Under the pieces are notes generated by a model. That model saw only the letters and a list, made by a program, of their open reading frames with translations, did not search any database and was not told where the DNA came from. A DNA stretch of 64,000 bases from Merzomyia westermanni (taxonomy: Eukaryota; Arthropoda; Insecta; Diptera; Tephritidae): NCBI GenBank assembly GCA_949987695.1, contig OX465290.1, positions 148,260,633 through 148,324,632 on the forward strand. Direction: 5' to 3'. The first letter of the stretch is position 1; each line of letters begins with the position of its first letter. This document shows, piece by piece, positions 45,961 to 59,057 of the stretch. The position numbers were made by a program, and so were the translations under genes.

Positions 45961-47152
45961 ATCAATGATTTTTGATATGATCGCTTGTCATCGCTTGTTC
46001 TGGTGTTTGCTTGGTTGGCGCTATTAGGGATAGGCTAAGTCCTTTAAAGTCTTGGCAAATGGCTCATCTTATGTGTAGGATATTTCAAAATCAATTCCTT
46101 GCTGCCTTTTCAAAATTGTCAAGAAGTTACTGTACACACATGCAGCTGTCTATAAAAATTCGAAGGAAACTCATACAATTATGAACATAATTTTATTCAA
46201 AATGCTGCCCTTTGCAATTAGCCAGTGACAAAGCTGCGAAGATAAAGCGTATAACATTGTTCATTTATGAGAGAATAATTGCGACAACAAATATTTCGCT
46301 ACCCTTCCCCTCTCTATTTTACTTTTTGCCATAACGTAGGCGGCTTGAAAATGCTTTTTAAGGAATTGCTGAATTATGCTGGAAATTAAACAATTATGCT
46401 GATTTTGATAAATGTGGGTAACGCCTAAAAGTATGCAAGATGGAGAGAATTTGTTTGGTTTATGAATTTGCAAACGAGATACAGAACAGAAAGTTTTTTG
46501 TAGCATAGGATAATGGGGCTTTATTCTTATGACTTCTCATTGCGTATTAAGATTATTTTATTTGTTGTTGTACTGTCTGGATTTACTTCATGTAATTATT
46601 GTGGTTATGGCTTTTGCTTGCTGCTTCCATTTGATATTCTTAGAATTTCCCATTTCATGTTTTTGAGCTCTCCGCCCCTTGTTCGGTTGTTTCTTTTTTT
46701 TTTGCTATTTAATTATTCTTCTTTGAATTATGCGATACTATGCACGCTCTGTACGGAATTCGTAATTAGATGTTAATTAATACTTGAATATTTAATTTCA
46801 TTAAAATGTTATACACTAGTATACACGTTTTTCAAAACAGCTATTAAAACTTTTTAATACAATTTTCATCACTCATTTCTTATTGTTCCTATCCGAATAA
46901 AGTCATAAGATAAAGCTGTGCGAGCTTTGGAGAATCTTAATTGAATAAATTCATGCGTAAAATCTGTGTATGCCTAAATGTGATGGATACATTACCTAGC
47001 AACAATAAGATTTAGCCTATGATTTATAATACTTGATACATGGTTTGGATCGATAATGTATGATGTATGTTTTATGACACTCGATCGACGGTAAACTGCC
47101 TATGATCTATGAAGAATGGGCTGTCACTATGTATGCTTTATATTTGATACTA
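45961..47152. other. Intergenic DNA, no gene seen
   Basis: ORFs of 81 and 87 codons at 46261-46776 have no recognisable content. Confidence 0.4.
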
Positions 47153-47560
47153 AAAAACCCGGTCACGCTTCGCTACGTCTCAGAACTTATAAGGGACGAT
47201 TTTAATCATTAAATCTCCGAAAACAGTTGATATATTGAAGTTAATCACATAGCTTATTGCAGCACTCGTTATTACCTTTCGTTTGATACCAATATTGTAC
47301 TAACGCATTTTGGATGACTTTGGTCGACATTTTAATCGACAACTCCAAAACCGGTCGACTTATCATAAATACAAGATAACTCAAATTTTAAGTTAGACGT
47401 CTAGCTATGTAACGCTGAAGGTTCCATTCAACTTTATTCAGCGATTTTTCAGTGATGCGCGATCAAACATACAGACAAACAAACAAAAATTCTAAAAAGT
47501 TTTGTTTTGGATTCTATTGGGTTAATAATGATCCTTCTATACATTTTTCTTCAATATATG
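47153..47560 (+). repeat. Dispersed ~430 bp repeat, copy 2
   Basis: Begins near 'aaaaacccggtcacgcttcg' and contains 'ctttcgtttgataccaatat', 'acatacagacaaacaaacaa' and a 'gattctattgggttaataat' end. Matches 41860-42302 in reverse and 49285-49630 in part. Confidence 0.7.
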
Positions 47561-47599
47561 CAATGTACAGACATACATCTCATAGGGAGTGAAAGCAAC

Positions 47600-48160
47600 G
47601 GAAAAATAAGCAAGCATAAGCCGATATTTTTTTCATAAGTACTTAGCGACTTATGAATAAAATAATAAAATGAAAATTTTTTCAAAATTTAAAGTTATTT
47701 TTTGAAAATCAAATTTGAACTTTTCGCTTGTACGATATTAATAAAAACAAGCCAGAATAAGTTATAAGCGCTTACAGTTTGGGTTGCTGATTTTTTTTCG
47801 CAAGCACTTAGCGACCTATGTATAAAATAACATTATGAAAAACTTCAAATTTCCTTTGAAAATCAAATATCTACTTGTCGCTTGTAAGATAACAACCAAA
47901 ATTGTGAGCGATTGTAATATGCTTGAGGGGTTTTTTGTTGGTTTCAATTCGCAATTTTTTTTGAATTAGCAACAACTTATATATCATCGAAGTGACGAGT
48001 AAAAAACGGCCAGAGTAAATAATAAGCGCTTACAAATTGGGTTGCTGTCTTACAAGCATTAAGTTCACATTTGGTTTTCAAAACTGATTTCAAATTCTAA
48101 AAAAAATGTCCTTTTTTTGTATTTTATTCATAAGTCGCTTAGTGCTTACAAAAAAAAAAA
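47600..48160. repeat. Foldback-type repeat with 'cttagcgacttatgaataaa' units
   Basis: Direct units near 47640 and 47805 ('acttagcgacttatgaataa', 'acttagcgacctatgtataa', then a 'gaaaatcaaat' segment and 'gcttgta') are followed near 48110-48150 by the inverse ('attttattcataagtcgctt'). Further relatives are at 49680-49990 (inverse) and 51830-51905. Confidence 0.6.
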
Positions 48161-49284
48161 CGGCTTTGTATACCTTGTGTATTACTATTTAATCGCATAG
48201 CTTACGTGCGTTTCTGGGAAATAACTAGTCTCTTGTTGGCATCGAAAGAAGCGCAACCTGTTCCAGCAAAGAATAGCTATTAACAGTAGAACATTATTCT
48301 ATAGCTGCTTAGCGTTAACTGAAATCTACACCAAAATCTTTGCATTATAAATCCGCATAATACACAAAGCAGCAATTTCCCGCTTGCTGTAGTGATTGAT
48401 TGACAAAAACTTGACTAATCAAAATGCCCGCAGCTAACTTACGCTAAGTTATGACCTACAAATCTGCTAATTCCATGAATTTTACTTTCGCAATAAAGCG
48501 ATGTAATATCTAAAGTGGGTGTGGTCGCATTTGCTCTGATCAACTAAATTTGATTATGCTTTGTTAGCTTTCATAAGAATGATATACTCAATAATGTATG
48601 AAACGACTATGATTTTTAGTAATCATGTATACATTACATTAACTGCAATTACATTTAGAGCGAATGACTTAGTCATAAAGCCAAGTATATGTTCATAAAA
48701 AGCACACGTCACGTTTTTATGTTGAAATCAATATTGTTCCTGTCTGCCTGCACCAGATTGAGCTAATCACAAAACTTGTTTGATATATCATAAAATTATA
48801 TACAAATCAATCATTAGCTTAACGCGCGCTTATGTGTATTGTTGTAATATAAATTTGTGTGTGTGTTGAGTGTGCCTTTATGGCGGTGAGTGCAAGTGCT
48901 CATGAAGCGCAAACAAGCAAAGCAACCATGGCGCATCATAAAATTCAACAATTTGATGATCTGGCAATATATGACGATGATTGGCACTTAATAGACTATA
49001 CAACAACACCGTTCAAAACACTACCGCACACACACTTAAATACACATGCACACATAAACAAAGTGAAATTCATATAAAAATACTGTTTCCAGTATTATTG
49101 TGTCCACTAGCAATATACTTCATATCACTGAGTGCCATCGCAAGTCATCAAGCCTTAGTACGAGCATGACCAATGCGCTTAAAGTATCAGCATATAAAAA
49201 TCATAAACACATACATACATTTAAAAAGAATACGAACCAAAGTACAATCAAAATATTATAAAACTTACATATAATAGACTGATC
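48161..49284. other. Intergenic DNA, no gene seen
   Basis: Two overlapping ORFs of 62-72 codons near 48859-49169 show no domain. Confidence 0.4.
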
Positions 49285-49630
49285 TCGATTTTGAAAATTA
49301 AATCTCCAAAACCAGTTGAGATATGTAACTTAATCACATCACTTATTGCTGCACTTATTAGCACGTTTCGTTTGATACCCATATTGTACTAACATATTTT
49401 GGCTCACCCTGGTCCACATATGGGTCGATAGCCCGCAAACTAGTCGAGTTATCGAAATAAGTGTTAACTTAAGCTTAAAGTTAGATGCCTAGTAATGCAA
49501 CGTTGAGTGTTGCATTGATTTTTAAGCCGCAGTTTTTAAGTGATACGCGCTCAAACATACAGACAAACAGACAAACAGACAAAAGTTCTAGAAACTGTTG
49601 TTTCAGATTCTATTGGCTCAATAATGATCA
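49285..49630 (+). repeat. Dispersed ~430 bp repeat, copy 3 (truncated)
   Basis: Shares 'ccaaaaccagttgagatatg', 'gtttgatacccatattgtac', the 'acatacagacaaacagacaa' run and 'gattctattggctcaataat' with copies 1 and 2 but lacks the acccggtcacgc end. Confidence 0.65.
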
Positions 49631-49679
49631 CTGCTAACAATTTTTCTTCGTTTTTTTTTTTTTAATGTAACATACGCCG

Positions 49680-49990
49680 TTTTTTTCTTTAATTATTTTT
49701 CAAAATTTGAAATTTCCATTGAAAATCAAATGTGAGCTAATCGTTTGTAAGACAGTATCCAAATTGTTGCCGATTTTTATTTGTCATTTCGGTGTTAGTT
49801 AAATATGTTTAATTCGAAAGCAACAAAAAAATTTGCAAGCGGCAACACTTATTACTTAAAATTTATAATTCTAATTGCTATCACGACTAGCTTCCTTTTG
49901 ATTTTCTAAGGAAATTCAAAATGGTTGGAAAAAAAAAATTCTATATTATTTTTTATTCATAAGTCGCTAAGTGCTGGTGAAAAAAATCGG
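49680..49990 (-). repeat. Foldback-type repeat, inverse unit
   Basis: 'ttattcataagtcgctaagt' near 49960 and 'gaaattcaaaatgg' match the 47.6-48.1 kb units in inverse orientation. Confidence 0.5.
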
Positions 49991-51329
49991 CTTGCGAGCG
50001 CTTATAAAGTTTTTCTGCTTGCTTTTTTTCTTGTCTTTAGCGGACTAGCCGCTATGTTCGAAGTTTCTAGCTTAAGGATAGGTTATTCAAAAGACGTTCG
50101 CAATATTCGAAAAATATCAGTTCGCGCTAGCTATCGGTTTTTATACCTATTGTTGTTGTAACTGTACTTATAGATGGGGTTTAAAGAGGGTCGTATTAAA
50201 GCAATATATATGAAGTTGTAAAGCTTGAGAAATTCGCTATAAAGTTAATTTTGTAGCACAGGTAGGTGACTATCGGATGATAAACACGCCCCTATTTTCG
50301 ACATCGAAAATTTCGAAAAGCATAAAATCGGATAATTCAGACGTTATTCATTACCTTGGGCATGGTTTATCGGACTACGGATGTAAGCACACATGTAAAG
50401 TTGGGACAAGAAAAACACACAAAGCTGTGGTTGTATAACAAAAGCAACAAATTAAGCCACACATACAAAAGCATGACATTGCTTTATAAGACAAAAATGC
50501 GAAAGGTGCTAAGCGAATGCCATTGTGGTGTGTCAAAAAAAGGAAACGATGGAGCGATACAGGGACAAAAAATACGTTGAGCCCTAGTGCTGAAATGCGT
50601 GTAATCACATGTGGAACACGCAACAAATATAAAAAATTATGAAAAGGTGATTCATTTGGCCTTGATTTGACTAGTATATACCCAGTTGTGAGTTTGTATA
50701 GTAACCCACTTTTATTGAGGAGGTGGGACGGGAAAAAGAAAGAAATGTAAAAAGAAAGACGAGTATAGATAGAACTCAAGAGCGTTAAAAATGCCAACCC
50801 CATTTAAAAAAAAAAAAAAATTTTCAGAGCCAAAATTCAAAATCGGCACCGACTTCGAGACGCATAATCCAAGTCAAGATAATATACGCTATGCTCTTAC
50901 AACTGGTTATACAAATGCGACAGCTGAACTCACAAGCATATCCACACATTCATATTTCCAACAATTGTATAAATTTTGTAGTGTCGTACTCAGAGGATAC
51001 CTCATGCAGCATCAGCTATGAGCTTTGTAATAACAAGAAAACCCAAGCAGAGAAATAAATGACTAAATAAATTCAAAATATAAATCTAGTGGGGATGGAT
51101 GGATTATTAATGCTGAGCCCTGCTAGCTATGGGAGTTAAAAGCACTGCTACTTTTAATAATTATATTTAAGTTAAAAAATTCCATTCCATTTTTCCTAAT
51201 CTATTCAGTTAAAAACTTTTAAAAATTAATTAAAAATGATTATTAAAAAAAAAACAATAATAATTTTCAAAAAAATTTAAAAAGTGAAAAATTATTATTC
51301 TTGGCCTTGAGCTCGTTTCATGAATAGTT
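49991..51329. other. Intergenic DNA, no gene supported
   Basis: Short ORFs of 74-142 codons overlap on both strands at 50356-50803. The segment at about 51200-51320 ending in 'ttattattcttggccttgag' is the inverse of a repeat at 9.6 kb. Confidence 0.4.
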
Positions 51330-51800
51330 AAAAAATTCAGTTTGGTGGCAACTTTGTACAAACAGCCTAGGTGGCAACACTTAAATGGAAAAACTTGAAA
51401 GACGGCATATCACAGGTATTAGAAAGCGTGTCTTATGGGGTCAAACTATAGTATGTAGTTAAAGATATGCATAGAGATATATATGAAAGGAATAGGTGGC
51501 AACGCTAGCTGTTAAATATTTTTGGCGAAAAACGACGCCAAATAACTTTTGTGGGTAGTAACCACATTGTCATACTTTAGTCGCTTATTATTTTCAGAAA
51601 GGTGGCCACCTTGTAAAAGCTTTCTAAGTGAGCAACACTTAGTTAAGAGAGCATATAATGCGATAGATTGAATAACTAAAAAATTTCATACGATTTGGTA
51701 AATTTTTTTTTTTTGAGACTAAAGCCGATTTGCCAAAAAATAAATATAATGGTACTAGCTGGCAACTCTAGGTGGGCACACTATCTACAAATAATTGTTA
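51330..51800. repeat. Partial units of the ~300 bp satellite family
   Basis: 'ggtggcaactttgtacaaac', 'aggtggcaacacttaa', 'ataggtggcaacgctagctg' and 'ggtggccaccttgtaaaagc' occur in the order of the 31.3-32.4 kb array, with much decay. Confidence 0.55.
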
Positions 51801-51959
51801 TATGATTTAACTGAAGTAATATAAGCGGTTTTTTGGCAAACACGTAGCGAGTTATTAATAAAAAAACAAAATGAGATTTTTGTTTGAACTTGTCGCTTGC
51901 GAGGTTTTGCTGCTTGTTTTTTTTCGGGTGCTTTCAATTCTAAAATTTGTACAGGCAAA

Positions 51960-52490
51960 CAGAAAAAATGGTATCTAGCACAGACCTTTAAAATTTGATT
52001 AGTAATTAGTAATGATTACGATTAGAAAAAATCAAGAAAAAAGAAAAAAAAAAATCAAAAAAAAATAAAAAATAATAAAAAAAAGTTGTTTTGATTACTA
52101 TTGGTTTTGTTGTTGCTTATTTTTTTATTTTTGGTTTTGTTTTATTTTTTTCCTTATTGTTGATGCGTATATGTATGTGCTTCTACAGTAATAATGAAAA
52201 AATTGAAATATAATCAAATTAAAATCAAAACAAAAAAAAACAAAAAAAAAAATAAAAACAAAATAAAAAATAATCAAAAGTACTCAAAACAACCGTTCAT
52301 TTTGATTATTTATAATTTTTTTGATAATTGTAAAAGATCATGATTTAAAAAACTTTTTTTTTTAATTATTTGGAAAATGATCATTAAAAGTTGAAAGTAA
52401 TGGTAATCAATCATTAAATGGATTCTCCAGAAAACAATTAAACAAACCGGTAATCATTACGATTAGTTATCATTATTTAACAGGTCTGAT
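51960..52490 (+). repeat. AATC-rich dispersed repeat, copy 1
   Basis: About 500 bp shared with 54480-54975 in the same orientation: a poly-A/aatcaaaa left half, a middle with 'atgtatgtgcttctac', and the end 'aaaccggtaatcattacgat' followed by 'tatttaacaggt'. Confidence 0.65.
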
Positions 52491-54479
52491 CTAGCATCGA
52501 TATGACAAATAAAAGACGGCCACATTATGGATTTTATAGTCTTACGGTAGTACACTGCGTATGAGTAACCTTTTGATAGTAATTGACCAGTTTTCATAGA
52601 ACAATAATGGAAGTTACACAAGAGCTTCTCATATGTTAACAAAGGCTCGTTAGCGCTTTGTGTTACACATGCCAATCAACTGCGAAATCCAATTTCAGAT
52701 ATACATATATACATAAGTACGAAGACGTGTGCAGAAAAACAACAACGCTAACAAGCTATAAACAAGTAAGTTGGGCTTCTAAGAATATGCAAGACCAATG
52801 TGACAGGCTTATAAATATATTCATAAGTTAGGAAAGGAATTGCAAATTATATAAACAAGCAACAGTTGTTGTTTCCAAATTTAGTTGTCCAAAGAAAGTA
52901 GATTTGCAAAAGTATAAAAGTAAAAGTTTCTGCGCTACCCAGCCGGTGGTGGCCTTTGAAAAACGAAGTTAGAAAAACTATTTCAAGTTGGAAGGCCCCG
53001 CTTGCAGTGGGGACTAAAGCGCCAAAAAGTAAAAAAAACTTGTTACGATTTGAGTGAATTTAAGTTTTGTGGGGACAAAGTCAAAAGTTGCTGCCTCTGC
53101 AATCTTTAATGTGTGAGCAATCCACCAGGATTAAGGATGCGTACAAGTTGAGTTGAGAGCGCCACTGAGGTCAGCTTCATAACGCTACGGGAGTGCGAAC
53201 CCGAAAATTAAGAAGAGTGTGTGCTCTCAGAATGTATATGTAGATGTGTGGGAACTATTAAAAAGCTCATTAAAAATGTAAACTTCAAAAGAAAAGCACA
53301 ACGAAGAATAACAAAAAAAAAAAAAACTCATATCAATGGTCGAAAGCTGTAAGCAGGTGCTTATAGTAATTGAATTTAGAGTGTGTGATTTATGGCGCTC
53401 AGTGTAAGGGAATAAGTCGTTGGTGTGCGTGTGAACGATTAACAGCATATATAAGATACTTATTTTGATTGCGGATTAGGGTAAGAAGAGCGATATTGGA
53501 GGTAAAAGAAATCGGTTTTGAAGTGCATGATAGAAAGCTTTAATAATTGAATAAAGTTTTTAAAGTAAGTAGTAAAATGGTATGTGAGTAAGATAAGTTT
53601 AGAATGAAGATGGTAAGTATAGAATGAATAACAGCGAGAATAGATTCTGCTCTTGGAGCAGTGGTTTTGTTGTGAAACCTATTCAATATGCTTACATTTT
53701 ACTATAAAAAGGCTTATTATATGAAAAAAGCTACGTATTTAATGATGGCGACGTTTCTCGGTTGTGGAACGTGTGTGGAACATGTGTGGATTGTAACTGA
53801 AATAATTAATTTTTAATGCAACAAGCTTCAAAATGACCTGCCGCGGTCAGTACAGTCAACTTCCTGCTCAGGGCATCCCACTTAATTGTGGAACTTATTC
53901 TAAATTTTATAACAATTTGCACAGAAATGAATTTTTGCCCTATGAATACAAGTTAAGGGGCTAAAAAAAATCTTAAAAGAATTGTCTCACTCCATTCTGT
54001 AATATTTGAAAAGTTCTCTTTTTTCTACTTGGTCTATAACAAATGTTTCTTTAGCTCGTTTGTATCGTATGTGGAACGCATGTGCAAAGTATGTGGGAGG
54101 CATTTCAAACTTGCTTTATTATCGTAACATAGCTTTTACACTTAGAAAAAATTTACTTTGGTCTATACTCTTCGCTTTTCAGTAGAAATTGAGCAAAATT
54201 ACTAGAGTAAGCAACTAAGTAAGCATGTTTGTTTGTACAGTGCCTCACAGTGAAAATGGTACACTCAGCGCCGCTTGCATATTACTAAAAATTCTACAGC
54301 TAAAATTCAGATAGTTCAATCATAACAATCGTAACATCGGGGGGGCGGGTGGGGGGGTAATTTTTAAATGGAGTCAGTTGTGTAGCTTATTAAATTGTAA
54401 TATGACAAAGTGCAACTCTCAAGATTCTTTGATTTTTGACAATTTTTTTTTATACCGTGTTTGGTATTTTCGCCCAGAG
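52491..54479. other. Intergenic DNA, no gene seen
   Basis: No ORF with recognisable content. A G-run (gggggggcgggtgggggggt type) sits near 54340. Confidence 0.4.
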
Positions 54480-54975
54480 TAATCAATTAATCAGACGGTT
54501 TTTTTTAATTGGTAATGGTTATTTTAATTGTTTTTCAGGAAAAGACAATTAATCATTGATTACGATTAGAAAAACATCGAAAATAATCAAAAAAAAAAAA
54601 ACCTAAAATTATTAAAAAAGTTGTTTTAAATACTGTTGATTATTTTTCAATAGTTTTGATTTTTTTTGATTTTTTTTCAGTATTGTTTATGTATATATTT
54701 ATGTGCTTCTATAACAATACTGGCAAAAGCCAAAAATAGTCAAAAAAAATTACAACTAATCAAAAGTAATCAAAAATAATCAAAAGTAATTAAAGCAACT
54801 TTTTGATTTTTTTTTTGAGCAATCGTAAAAAATCATGATTTTTTTTTTATTCTTTTTTTAATCAGTTGAAAAATAATCATCAAAAATTGAAAGTAATTCA
54901 ATAAATGGATTCTCAAAAAAGTAATCAGTCAAACCGGTAATCATTACGATTAGTAATCGTTATTTAATAGGTTTG
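54480..54975 (+). repeat. AATC-rich dispersed repeat, copy 2
   Basis: Partner of 51960-52490; ends 'aaaccggtaatcattacgat', 'tagtaatcgttatttaatag'. Non-coding. Confidence 0.65.
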
Positions 54976-56456
54976 TTTCTGCCATACAAATTGATAAACT
55001 ATAAAAAGTTCTTATCGAAAATACGAGAAGTCATGTAGAAAAAAATTGTCAAAAATCAAAAAAAAAAAAAAAATTTCAGATTCTTGTGACTTGCACTTTA
55101 TGAGACTAGAATTCAACGACTACAAGACTGCATACTCAGAAAATATATTTTAATTTTAAAATTTTTGCCTAAAGTTTGAAAGTTTTCAAAAACTTTTCTG
55201 AAATTTGCAGGAATTTTTAATACTTTTGCATAAGCTCGTAAATATTGCTTCAAGTTATTTGTATGAACGAACTATTCATATTTTCCTATGAAATTATCAA
55301 AAGAATTTTAGCTGCTGAAGTTTTCGTAATATTTAAAAAAAGAACAAACTGTGCGCCACTGTAGGTAGTTTCTGCTTCTTCCCAGTAAACGTTGAGTAAA
55401 CACACTACAACAGTTTCCATTCAATTCCATTACTCAAACAAATTACTACATGCATTCGTTTTTGTCGTTGTCAATGGCAACTTGTTTGATAATTAAAAGC
55501 GTAAATTTGTATGAATTTGCACAGTAACTCTGCTCACTGCCACTCAATTACCCCGCGACTCTGGTACATAAGATTTGCAGCAGTTTTCAAGACTAGTTTT
55601 TGCTTCTCTCATACTCAAAAATAAATTTGCATGAAACTTTTGCAAGTTCTAGCTGCATTTGGCATTTGTAAATCGAAAGAGTTTTCGCTTTTAACGTAGT
55701 AAGAAGGCATAAACACATAAAATAGATATAAATGGCGAACACTTTTAGCAAAAAAAAAACAAATTAAGTACCGGAATGCTAGCGAAATTGATGAGATTAC
55801 ATTGAATTTGGGCGCCAAGTTTGCTGCTCTGCACTTAAAAACGGTGAATTAAGACAATATTAAGACGAGAGCGAGATGGCAAGCGAGCTACAAAGCAAGC
55901 GTAAACAAAGAACAAACAATGACAGCTGCTGCTCAACAGTTTAAACATTTTGTTTGGTTGTGTGTGTGTGCTATATAGAGTTAGGGAATTGCTACGTGTG
56001 CATGATTCCTAACGTAACTGAACGTACTAATGGAAATAAATGTTTTTGAAGTAGTTTGCTATGTATTTTAGAGTGATTGGGGTAGCAACATGCATTTCAC
56101 GCCTCGAGGTGTCGTGTTTGTTGGTAAAATGAGCACAACATGGCATCATTTCTTACATTTTATGAGCCAGCGTTTAGTTGTTGACAGCTCAGCTGTTTCT
56201 AATTGGGAGCGCATAAATTCGAAATTGAAAGTGGTGTGTAATTAGATTTCTTCTAAGATTTGGAATCAGTGTGTTGTGAATAGATGTAGAAGGCAGCTAA
56301 GATACGAAAGTTGCTGCCTTAGATAACAGAACAAGTATTTAAGTGTGTAAGGGCTAAAAAGAATTTGTAAAAACTAATTGGAAATATTATTCTAAACGTA
56401 GCTGTCATGTTATTTTCATTTTGCATGTTTAAAATATATGCGTAGAAATTTTAGTT
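54976..56456. other. Intergenic DNA, no gene seen
   Basis: Nothing recognisable apart from short homopolymers. Confidence 0.4.
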
Positions 56457-56667
56457 ACGAGCTCAAGACCAGTTGATAATAATTCTTCAGTAATTTATTA
56501 TTATTTTTGATTAGAGGATTCTCCACAAAATTCTTTGAAATACCAAAACCACACGAATTAGTCTGACGAGAAATCGTGGCTGTTTTCGAAATAGTATTAT
56601 AACTATAGCCTAATAAAAAATAATAATAATCAACTAAAGAATTATTATCAACTGGTCTTGAGCTCGT
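56457..56667. mobile_element. MITE-like element with ~50 bp terminal inverted repeats
   Basis: The left end begins acgagctcaagaccagttga and the right end (about 56615-56667) is its near-perfect inverse, with only small differences over roughly 50 bases. The interior is about 110 bases with no coding capacity. Terminal sequence is similar to 'gagctcaaggccaagaataa' at 9.6 kb and 51.3 kb, suggesting one family. No certain target duplication was seen. Confidence 0.65.
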
Positions 56668-56724
56668 TAAACTTACAAAAATATGCAAAAATAAACAGAC
56701 CATAAAAACCAACAACAAAAATAA

Positions 56725-58010
56725 TTTAATTTAATTTTATTTTATTTTATTTCGTTCCATTTTATTTTATTTTAGTTTATTTAATTTAATTTAATTTAAT
56801 TTTTATTTTACTTTTATTTTTTAATTTTTATTTTATTTTATTTAATTTTATCTTATTTTATTTTATTTCATTTTATCTTATTTTTTTATTTTATTTTATT
56901 TTATTCTATTTCATTTTATTTTATTTTATTTTATTTTATTTAATTTAATTTTTTTTATATTTTTTTTATTTATTTTTATTTTATTTCATTTTATTTTATT
57001 TTATTTTATTTAATTTAATTTAAATTTTTTTTATATTTTTTTTATTTTATTTTATATTAGTTCATGTTATTCTATTTTATTTTATTTTTTATTATTTTAT
57101 TTTATTTCTTTTTATTTTTAATGTGGTTTTATTTTTTTAATTTATTGTTTTTTAGTTTAATTTAATTAAATTTTATTATATTTTGTTTAATTTTACTTTT
57201 TTATTTTATTTTATTTCTGTTTATTTTTAATGGTGTTTTATTTTATTTTGTTTTAATTATTTTATCTGGTTTCATTTTATTTAATTTTATTTAATTTAAT
57301 TTTATTTTATTTTATTTCATTTTATCTTATTTTTTTTTTTTATTTTATTTTATTTTATTTTATTCTATTTCATTTTATTTTATTTTATTTTATTTAATTT
57401 TTTTTATATTTTTTTTATTTATTTTTATTTTATTTTATTTTATTTTATTTCATTTTATTTTTTATTTTATTTAATTTAATTTAAATTTTTTTTATATTTT
57501 TTTTATGTTATATTAGTTCATGTTATTCTATTTTATTTTATTTTTTATTATTTTATTTTATTTCTTTTTATTTTTAATGTGGTTTTATTTTTTTAATTTA
57601 TTGTTTTTTAGTTTAATTTAATTAAATTTTATTATATTTTGCTTAATTTTACTTTTTTATTTTATTTGATTTCTGTCTATTTTTAATGTTATTTTATTTT
57701 ATTTTGTTTTAATTATTTTATCTGGTTTCATTTTATTTTATTTTGTTTTATTTTATTTGATTTTATTATATTTTAGTTGATTTTATTTTATTTTATTTTA
57801 CTTTATTTTATTTCATTTAATTTAATTTAATTTAATTTTATTTTATTTTATTTTATTTTATATTATTTTATGTTATCTTATTTTATTTTATTTTATTAGA
57901 TTTTATTTTATTTTATTATTTATTTATTTTCTTTATTTTATTTGGTTTCATTTTATTTCATTTAATTTTATTTGATTTTATTTTATTGTATTATTATTAT
58001 TATATTTTAT
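56725..58010. repeat. (ATTTT)n array of about 1.3 kb with higher-order repeat
   Basis: Imperfect atttt units, the opposite strand of the AAAAT arrays elsewhere. A long variant block ('ttcatgttattctatttta' through 'ttttaatgtggttttatttt' and 'aattaaattttattatattt') starts at 57061 and again at 57517, giving a ~456 bp period with shared private variants. Confidence 0.9.
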
Positions 58011-59057
58011 ATCAAAGGTAAACTGCCTAGAAATTCTTTGTAACACGCCTCTTCCTCTACTGCCGCATTCTGTGAATCAGACTTGCGTATGAAATTATTT
58101 CTTACCATAAACATAAATGCTGTTAGCTTCGCTACGGGAAGTACAAAAATGAATTTATTTTTTTTCGAGCGTGCGTGCTCTGGCGCACGTGTTCATAGAG
58201 CTTCCGTTGAACACGAAAGCGTATTAGATATTATCATATTCACTCAAAATATCATATTACTTCTAAGCTCTCTTACTACATATTTAGTTGGCAGCTCTGC
58301 AAAACAGTTGCAAGGTCATTTGGTTACGTGCCTGTCAGAATATCGCATATAAAATACCAAACCAAAACATGAGCGAATTTGACTTAGCATGCCTTTTGTA
58401 TTAATGCAAAGCAAACAACAACGCATTAAAAATGTTGGCTGTCAAGTGAAAATAAACCTATAATTATGTGTTCACATTTGTTTTGATTATTTGTGAAAAC
58501 ATTTGAATGAAATGCTTAATGATTGCGAGGCATAATGCGTTATGCGCCTACAATTATGCAACGTTTTAATTGAAATGAATTTGATTTCCACACAATATTA
58601 TTTTTAGTTATTATATATATAGACAACGGCGCTATTTTTAGTGGGTAAGCATAGATTTGGTTGTCTGTCTGCGAAAAATGGATTGCGATAATGATATAAA
58701 TAGAGCTGAGTTGCGAAAGGAAATATATACAGATGAATGGGTGGAACTCGAGCAATAAACAGCGAAAGTTAGAATAAATGTACCGAAATGAAAAACTCTC
58801 GGAAAGCAATACTGAATGTGAAATTGTTTAAAAAAAATAATGAAAATATTTTTAAGGGCGAAATCTAATTTATTCATCAGTTTTAAGAGAGCAAGGCAGG
58901 AGCAAAAATCTAAGGAATAACGTTCCCAATTTAGGAAATTTAGCTAAAATGTCAGCTAACTTCAAATCTAATGTAGCCTGAAGAGCAAAAGAAGCAGAAG
59001 CATAGCTGCATAAAGAGAGATAGAGAAAGAGACTGCGATGGTGAACCTTATTTACTC
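58011..59057. other. Intergenic DNA, no gene supported
   Basis: An 89-codon plus ORF at 58083-58352 and overlapping minus ORFs at 58540-58877 have no recognisable domain. Confidence 0.4.
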
